Below, piece by piece: positions 7,307-12,288 of a DNA stretch of 12,288 bases. The position numbers and the translations under genes are program-made. The DNA comes from an uncultured Verrucomicrobiota bacterium (lineage in GTDB: Bacteria > Verrucomicrobiota > Verrucomicrobiae > Opitutales > Opitutaceae): the NCBI GenBank assembly GCA_946482165.1, contig CAMLQS010000134.1, positions 1 to 12,288 of the forward strand. Direction: 5' to 3'. A model generated the notes under the pieces. It saw only the letters and a program-made list of their open reading frames with translations. It was not told the origin of the DNA and did not search any database. How positions within the stretch are numbered: the first letter of the stretch is position 1; each line of letters starts with the position of its first letter.

Positions 7307-8575
7307 ATGCTCGATCCCAAGCTCCTCCGCGAATCGCCCGAACTCGTCCGCGCCGCCATCGCGAAAAAACATCTCGAGGTCGACCTCGACGCCGTGCTCG
7401 CGCTCGACGCGGACTGGCGCAAGCAGCTCACCGAAGTCGAGGCCCTGCGCGCAAAGCAAAAGGCCGCCAACACCGAGATGGCCAAGCTGCCCAAAGGCTC
7501 GCCCGAGTTCATCGCCAAGGTCCAGGAGATGAAGGCCGTGTCGGGCGAGGTGAAGACCCGCGAGGCGGGGCTCGTCGAGATCGAGGCCAAGCACCGGACG
7601 GCCATGCTCGCCATCCCCAACCTCCCGCACGCCAGCGTGCCCGAGGGCCGCACGCCGGAGGAGAACATCACGCACTCCACCTGGGGTGACGTGAACTCTC
7701 CCTCGCCCGTGGCCAAGGCTCACTGGGAGATCCCGGGCTTCGACAAGATCATCGACTTCGGCCGCGGCTCGAAGGTGACCGGCGCCGGTTTTCCGTTCTA
7801 TGTGGGCGATGGCGCGAAGATCGTGCGCGCGCTGCTCCAATTCTTTTTGGACGAGGCCGTCGCCGCAGGCTACACCGAGGTCAACCCGCCGATCTTCGTC
7901 AATGCCGCCAGCGCCACCGCCACCGGCCAGCTCCCGGACAAGGAAGGTCAGATGTATGAGGCCGTCGCCGACGGTTTCTACGCCGTGCCGACCGCCGAAG
8001 TGCCGCTGACCAACTTCTTCCGCGACGAGATCCTGGACGAGGCCGCGCTGCCCGTGAAACGCGCCGCCTACACGCCCTGTTTCCGCCGCGAGGCGGGCAG
8101 CTACGGCAAGGACGTGCGCGGTCTCAACCGCCTGCACCAGTTCGACAAGGTCGAGTTGCTGAAATGGGTCCACCCGAGCGAAAGTTACAACGAGCTCGAG
8201 AAGCTTCGCACCGACGCCGAGAACCTCCTGCGCAAGCTTGAGCTGCCTTATCGCGTGCTGCTCATGTGCGGCGGGGACGTTGGCTTTTCGCAGGCGAAGA
8301 AATACGATCTCGAGGTCTGGGCCGCCGGCCAGAAGCGCTGGCTCGAGGTGTCGAGCTGCTCGAATTTCGAGGCCTTCCAGGCGCGCCGCGCGCAGATCCG
8401 TTTCCGCAACGCCGACGGCAAACCCGAGCTCGTGCACACGCTCAACGGTTCCGGCCTCGCCGTGCCGCGCGTGCTCGCCGCGCTGCTGGAGAACAACCTC
8501 CAACCCGACGGCACCGTGAAGCTGCCGAAGGCCCTCGCGCCCTACTTCGGCCGCGACACGCTGCGCTTCGGCTGA
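7307..8575 (+). CDS. serS: Serine--tRNA ligase
   Basis: Seryl-tRNA synthetase charges tRNA-Ser, and tRNA-Sec where present, with serine using ATP in the cytoplasm. The 422-residue product has the normal bacterial length and order. The N-terminal two-helix coiled-coil arm that grips tRNA is at about 27-100. The class II core has motif 1 near TEVNPPIFVNA (190-200), the serine-site segment TAEVPLTN (229-236), motif 2 FRREAGSYGKD (259-269) with RLHQF (275-279), and motif 3 NGSGLAVPRVLAALLENN (380-397). ATG 7307 gives the canonical N-terminus MLDPKLLRESPELV. The frame is open upstream, but that sequence is not family-like. No Shine-Dalgarno or T-box leader was seen in the 135 bp upstream. Downstream come the GxxExxY cassette and tilS. 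Confidence 0.97.
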   Translation: MLDPKLLRESPELVRAAIAKKHLEVDLDAVLALDADWRKQLTEVEALRAKQKAANTEMAKLPKGSPEFIAKVQEMKAVSGEVKTREAGLVEIEAKHRTAMLAIPNLPHASVPEGRTPEENITHSTWGDVNSPSPVAKAHWEIPGFDKIIDFGRGSKVTGAGFPFYVGDGAKIVRALLQFFLDEAVAAGYTEVNPPIFVNAASATATGQLPDKEGQMYEAVADGFYAVPTAEVPLTNFFRDEILDEAALPVKRAAYTPCFRREAGSYGKDVRGLNRLHQFDKVELLKWVHPSESYNELEKLRTDAENLLRKLELPYRVLLMCGGDVGFSQAKKYDLEVWAAGQKRWLEVSSCSNFEAFQARRAQIRFRNADGKPELVHTLNGSGLAVPRVLAALLENNLQPDGTVKLPKALAPYFGRDTLRFG

Positions 8576-8599
8576 GCGCGCAGTCGGCGACGGAAAATT

Positions 8600-8630
8600 T
8601 TAACCGCAGATTACGCCGATGGGCGCGGAT
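8600..8630 (+). repeat. Left inverted repeat of the GxxExxY cassette
   Basis: Begins TTAACCGCAGATTACGC and ends GATGGGCGCGGAT. The ATG start codon of the GxxExxY ORF (8619-8621) lies inside it, so the first four codons (MGAD) are repeat-encoded. It matches the reverse complement of 8945-8975 at 29 of 31 positions. Confidence 0.9.
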
Positions 8631-8975
8631 CACGAAAGGCTGCATTGGGAGCTTTCCGACGCGATCATCGGCGCATCGATGGCGGTTTGGAACACGCTCA
8701 AGCCGGGCCTGAACGAAAAGGCGTATGAAAACGCCTGGGTGATCGAGTTGCGAAGGCGCGGCCATGTCGTCGAGCAGCAGCGGCAGTTCGACGTGCTCTA
8801 TCAGGGCGTGGTCGTCGATACGCTGATCCCGGACTTGATCGTCGATCATAAGGTTATCGTGGATCCGAAGGTGGCGGAGGGCTTCACCGACACGCATGAA
8901 CTTCAAGCACGCGCGGCTCGCGTGGAAGCGCGTCGTCCGTTCTCATCCGCGCCCATCCGCGTAATCCGCGGTTAA
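8619..8975 (+). CDS. GxxExxY-family (PD-(D/E)XK-like) protein with scrambled C-terminus, probably decayed
   Basis: The 118-residue ORF matches the GxxExxY family, a small PD-(D/E)XK nuclease-like group of unknown biological role. The namesake motif is GLNEKAY (29-35) after LSDAIIGASMAVWNTLKP, followed by ELRRRGHVVEQQRQFDVLYQ and the catalytic-strand pattern PDLIVDHKVIVDPK. After DTHE the family normally continues with a Gln/Tyr helix and then strand sequence like NFKHARLxWKRVV. Here that last block is present in the +1 frame (8899-8940 reads NFKHARLAWKRVVR), whereas the ORF reads LQARAARVEARRPFSS. About 50-60 bp thus seem deleted out of frame, so the nuclease is probably inactive. Start and stop both lie in inverted repeats. 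An intact but unusual variant is less likely. Confidence 0.82.
   Translation: MGADHERLHWELSDAIIGASMAVWNTLKPGLNEKAYENAWVIELRRRGHVVEQQRQFDVLYQGVVVDTLIPDLIVDHKVIVDPKVAEGFTDTHELQARAARVEARRPFSSAPIRVIRG
8945..8975 (-). repeat. Right inverted repeat of the GxxExxY cassette
   Basis: On the minus strand it reads TTAACCGCGGATTACGC and then GGATGGGCGCGGAT, the inverse of 8600-8630. It supplies the TAA stop (8973-8975) of the present ORF, and a second TAA (8962-8964) in the apparent ancestral frame. It ends five bases before the tilS start codon. Confidence 0.9.
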
Positions 8976-8980
8976 GAATC

Positions 8981-10024
8981 ATGAACTGGCCTCGCGTTGC
9001 GGAGGAACTTGCCGCCGCCATCCCGCAGTCGCGGTTGCATCCGGCGGTGTTGCGCCGGGTCGCCGACGCGCCCCCTCGCGAACGCTGGGCGATCGCCCTC
9101 TCCGGCGGCGCCGATTCGGTCGCGCTGCTGCTTCTTCTTTGGGCGCATTGGCCGGAGCGTCGCTCACGTCTGCTTGCGTTGCACTTTGATCACCGCCTGC
9201 GCGGTCGCGCATCCACGGGCGATGCCCGCTTCTGCGAAAAGCTCTGTCGCGCGCTCAACGTGGAACTGGTTGTCGGCGCTTGGGACGACCGCGGCGTCGA
9301 TGCCCGGGCCATGCCCTCCGAGGCCGAGGCGCGCGCGGCGCGACACGCGTTTTTCACGCGCACTCTGCGCCGCCGCCGCGTGGGCATTCTTTTCACGGGG
9401 CACCATCGCGAGGATCTGGCGGAGACGATGCTCATGCGCCTCGCCCGCGGCAGCGGCGCGGCCGGGCTCGTCGCTCCGCGCCCGGTGCATGCGCAGCCGG
9501 CGCTTGGGCGCGTTCATCTTCGCCCCCTGCTCACGCTGGACAAATCCGCCCTTGGCCTCGCCTTGCGCGAAGCGGGGGGCGCGTGGCGCGAAGACGCCTC
9601 CAACGCCGGTTCCGCGCACCTGCGCAATCGCGTGCGCGCAGATCTCCTGCCTGCGTGGCGGGCCTGCGCCGCGGAGCCCGGCCGAGAAGCTCTGGCCGGT
9701 CTCGCGCTGACCCGCGATCTACTGGAAGAGGACGACGCCGCCTTGGAGGTTTGGGCGGAGCGCGCCACCCGGATCAACTCCCATGGCGCGTTGGCGCTCG
9801 CGCCGCTCCGTGAATTGCCCCGCGCGGTGTTGCGCCGCGTCGTGCACCGCTGGCTGGCGCAGGCGCCTGTGCGAACGGATCTCAACCGACATGGATTCAA
9901 CGCCTTGCTCGATCTGGTCGCGGCCCGGCGCACCGGCGCGCGCCATAGCCTGGGAGCGGCGCATTTCGCGCGGATCACGCGCACGCGGCTCGTTTGCGAA
10001 CCCGTTGCCCCGTCCTTGGGCTAG
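8981..10024 (+). CDS. tilS: tRNA(Ile)-lysidine synthase
   Basis: TilS is the cytoplasmic N-type ATP pyrophosphatase that attaches lysine to C34 of tRNA-Ile2 (anticodon CAU), so that it reads AUA and is charged with isoleucine. The 347-residue product has the PP-loop SGGADS (41-46), HFDHRLRG (68-75), FTGHHREDLAETMLMRLARGSG (138-159, partly quoted pattern GHHxDD/E), RPLL (181-184) and EDASNAGSAHLRNRVR (204-219), all TilS hallmarks. It is shorter than E. coli TilS (432 residues), consistent with a reduced C-terminal region. ATG 8981 lies five bases after the cassette repeat, and the leader has no Shine-Dalgarno. ftsH follows after 86 bp; tilS and ftsH are neighbours in many bacteria. Confidence 0.93.
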   Translation: MNWPRVAEELAAAIPQSRLHPAVLRRVADAPPRERWAIALSGGADSVALLLLLWAHWPERRSRLLALHFDHRLRGRASTGDARFCEKLCRALNVELVVGAWDDRGVDARAMPSEAEARAARHAFFTRTLRRRRVGILFTGHHREDLAETMLMRLARGSGAAGLVAPRPVHAQPALGRVHLRPLLTLDKSALGLALREAGGAWREDASNAGSAHLRNRVRADLLPAWRACAAEPGREALAGLALTRDLLEEDDAALEVWAERATRINSHGALALAPLRELPRAVLRRVVHRWLAQAPVRTDLNRHGFNALLDLVAARRTGARHSLGAAHFARITRTRLVCEPVAPSLG

Positions 10025-10035
10025 GCAATATTGCC
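10024..10035. other. 12-bp perfect palindrome at the tilS stop
   Basis: GGCAATATTGCC is a perfect self-complementary 12-mer that begins with the last base of the tilS stop codon, 76 bp before ftsH. It could be a small hairpin or an operator; nothing else in the sequence decides between these. Confidence 0.5.
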
Positions 10036-10110
10036 CGGCGATGACATTCGGCTGCGTCCGTTGACTTATCCGAGCGGAACCTGCACGGTGCGCCCCCAGT
10101 CCATTTCCTG

Positions 10111-12135
<2,025 letters not shown>

Positions 12136-12288
12136 GTCCGCCTCGAAGTTTCGCTAGGCCGTGTCTTGTAAATAACTCGGCCCGTCGCGTGAGCCCTACG
12201 GGGAGAGCAGGAAACTGCGCTGGGCCGGCGTTGCGAAAGGCGGCATGGGCACTCCGGCCCACCTCCGCCTTTCGCGCCTTGGCCGAGC
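12136..12288. other. Gene-free region after ftsH with nested inverted repeats
   Basis: No gene is supported in these 153 bp. Seen directly: CTCGGCC (12176-12182) is inverse to GGCCGAG (12281-12287); GCAG-GAAA-CTGC (12207-12218) is a four-pair stem with a GNRA-type loop; and a long hairpin occupies 12233-12275. The short AT-rich stretch TGTAAATAACT (12167-12177) precedes the outer arm. The pattern is compatible with a small structured RNA or a repeat element; I do not recognise a known family. Confidence 0.5.
12233..12275. terminator. Strong two-tier hairpin downstream of ftsH (terminator-like or RNA stem)
   Basis: GCGAAAGGCGG (12233-12243) pairs perfectly with CCGCCTTTCGC (12265-12275). Inside, TGGGC (12246-12250) pairs with GCCCA (12257-12261) around a six-base loop. 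No T-run follows on the plus strand, so it is not a classical intrinsic terminator. It lies about 100 bp after the ftsH stop and could end the transcript, protect its 3' end, or belong to a structured RNA. Confidence 0.5.

Larger units (their letters stand above)
8600..8975. mobile_element. Inverted-repeat cassette carrying a GxxExxY gene (candidate element)
   Basis: A 376-bp unit bounded by 31-bp inverted repeats (8600-8630 and 8945-8975) that match at 29 of 31 positions. The left arm contains the GxxExxY start codon and the right arm its stop codon, so the gene spans nearly the whole cassette. A second inverted pair of the same repeat without a gene is at 295-435. No clear target-site duplication flanks the unit (AAAATT on the left, GAATCA on the right), and no transposase is encoded. 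Calling it mobile is inference from the repeat structure and the second copy. Confidence 0.55.

Noticed and set aside
7172..8503. Upstream extension of the small hypothetical gene antisense to serS
   Set aside because: The extension is open only because it mirrors serS codons; the non-antisense part with good codon use starts at 7171.
8590..8985. Target-site duplication around the GxxExxY cassette
   Set aside because: The flanks AAAATT and GAATCA do not match; a TTAA at both outer ends is part of the inverted repeat and cannot be counted as a duplication.
10060..10090. TTGACT as a -35 box for ftsH
   Set aside because: The next 25 bases are GC-rich without a TATAAT-like hexamer, so it was not reported as a promoter.

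Overview
The window is GC-rich chromosomal DNA from a diderm bacterium that makes LPS. It most likely belongs to the Verrucomicrobiota, close to Opitutaceae. The evidence is the Kdo/Lpt gene block, a single-chain E1 alpha/beta dehydrogenase, a GxxExxY-family gene, dispersed repeats of the type TTAACCGCRGATTACGC, and the near absence of Shine-Dalgarno motifs. The taxonomic call is an inference from gene content.

Positions 1-5633 are read entirely from the minus strand. In transcription order they hold a GYF-like two-helix membrane protein (5633-5097), a fused 2-oxo acid dehydrogenase E1 alpha/beta subunit (5003-2925), a KdsC-type Kdo-8-phosphate phosphatase (2888-2376), an LptC-like protein (2345-1881), an LptA/OstA-like protein (1884-1243), the LptB ATPase (1217-441) and the N-terminal part of HPr kinase HprK (254 to the window edge). 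kdsC-lptC-lptA-lptB is a compact Kdo and LPS-export operon; lptC and lptA share an ATGA junction. The signal peptides of LptC and LptA both contain four copies of the heptamer GACCAAT. A degenerate heptamer array also encodes the linker of the fused E1.

Positions 5790-12135 are mostly on the plus strand: an LptF/LptG-type permease, then (after a small convergent hypothetical gene at 7171-6899) serS, a GxxExxY gene, tilS and ftsH. The permease would complete the LPS exporter with LptB, LptC and LptA, although only one of the usual two permease genes is here. serS, tilS and ftsH are housekeeping genes for tRNA charging, tRNA-Ile2 lysidine formation and membrane proteolysis.

The most unusual structure is a 376-bp cassette (8600-8975) between serS and tilS. 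A 31-bp inverted repeat forms both ends, holding the start codon and the stop codon of the GxxExxY gene. A second, geneless pair of the same repeats lies between lptB and hprK (295-435). The GxxExxY gene looks damaged: the conserved C-terminal block is still present but in the +1 frame, which points to an out-of-frame internal deletion. After ftsH, 12136-12288 has no gene but contains a nested set of stems that could be a structured RNA or a strong hairpin.
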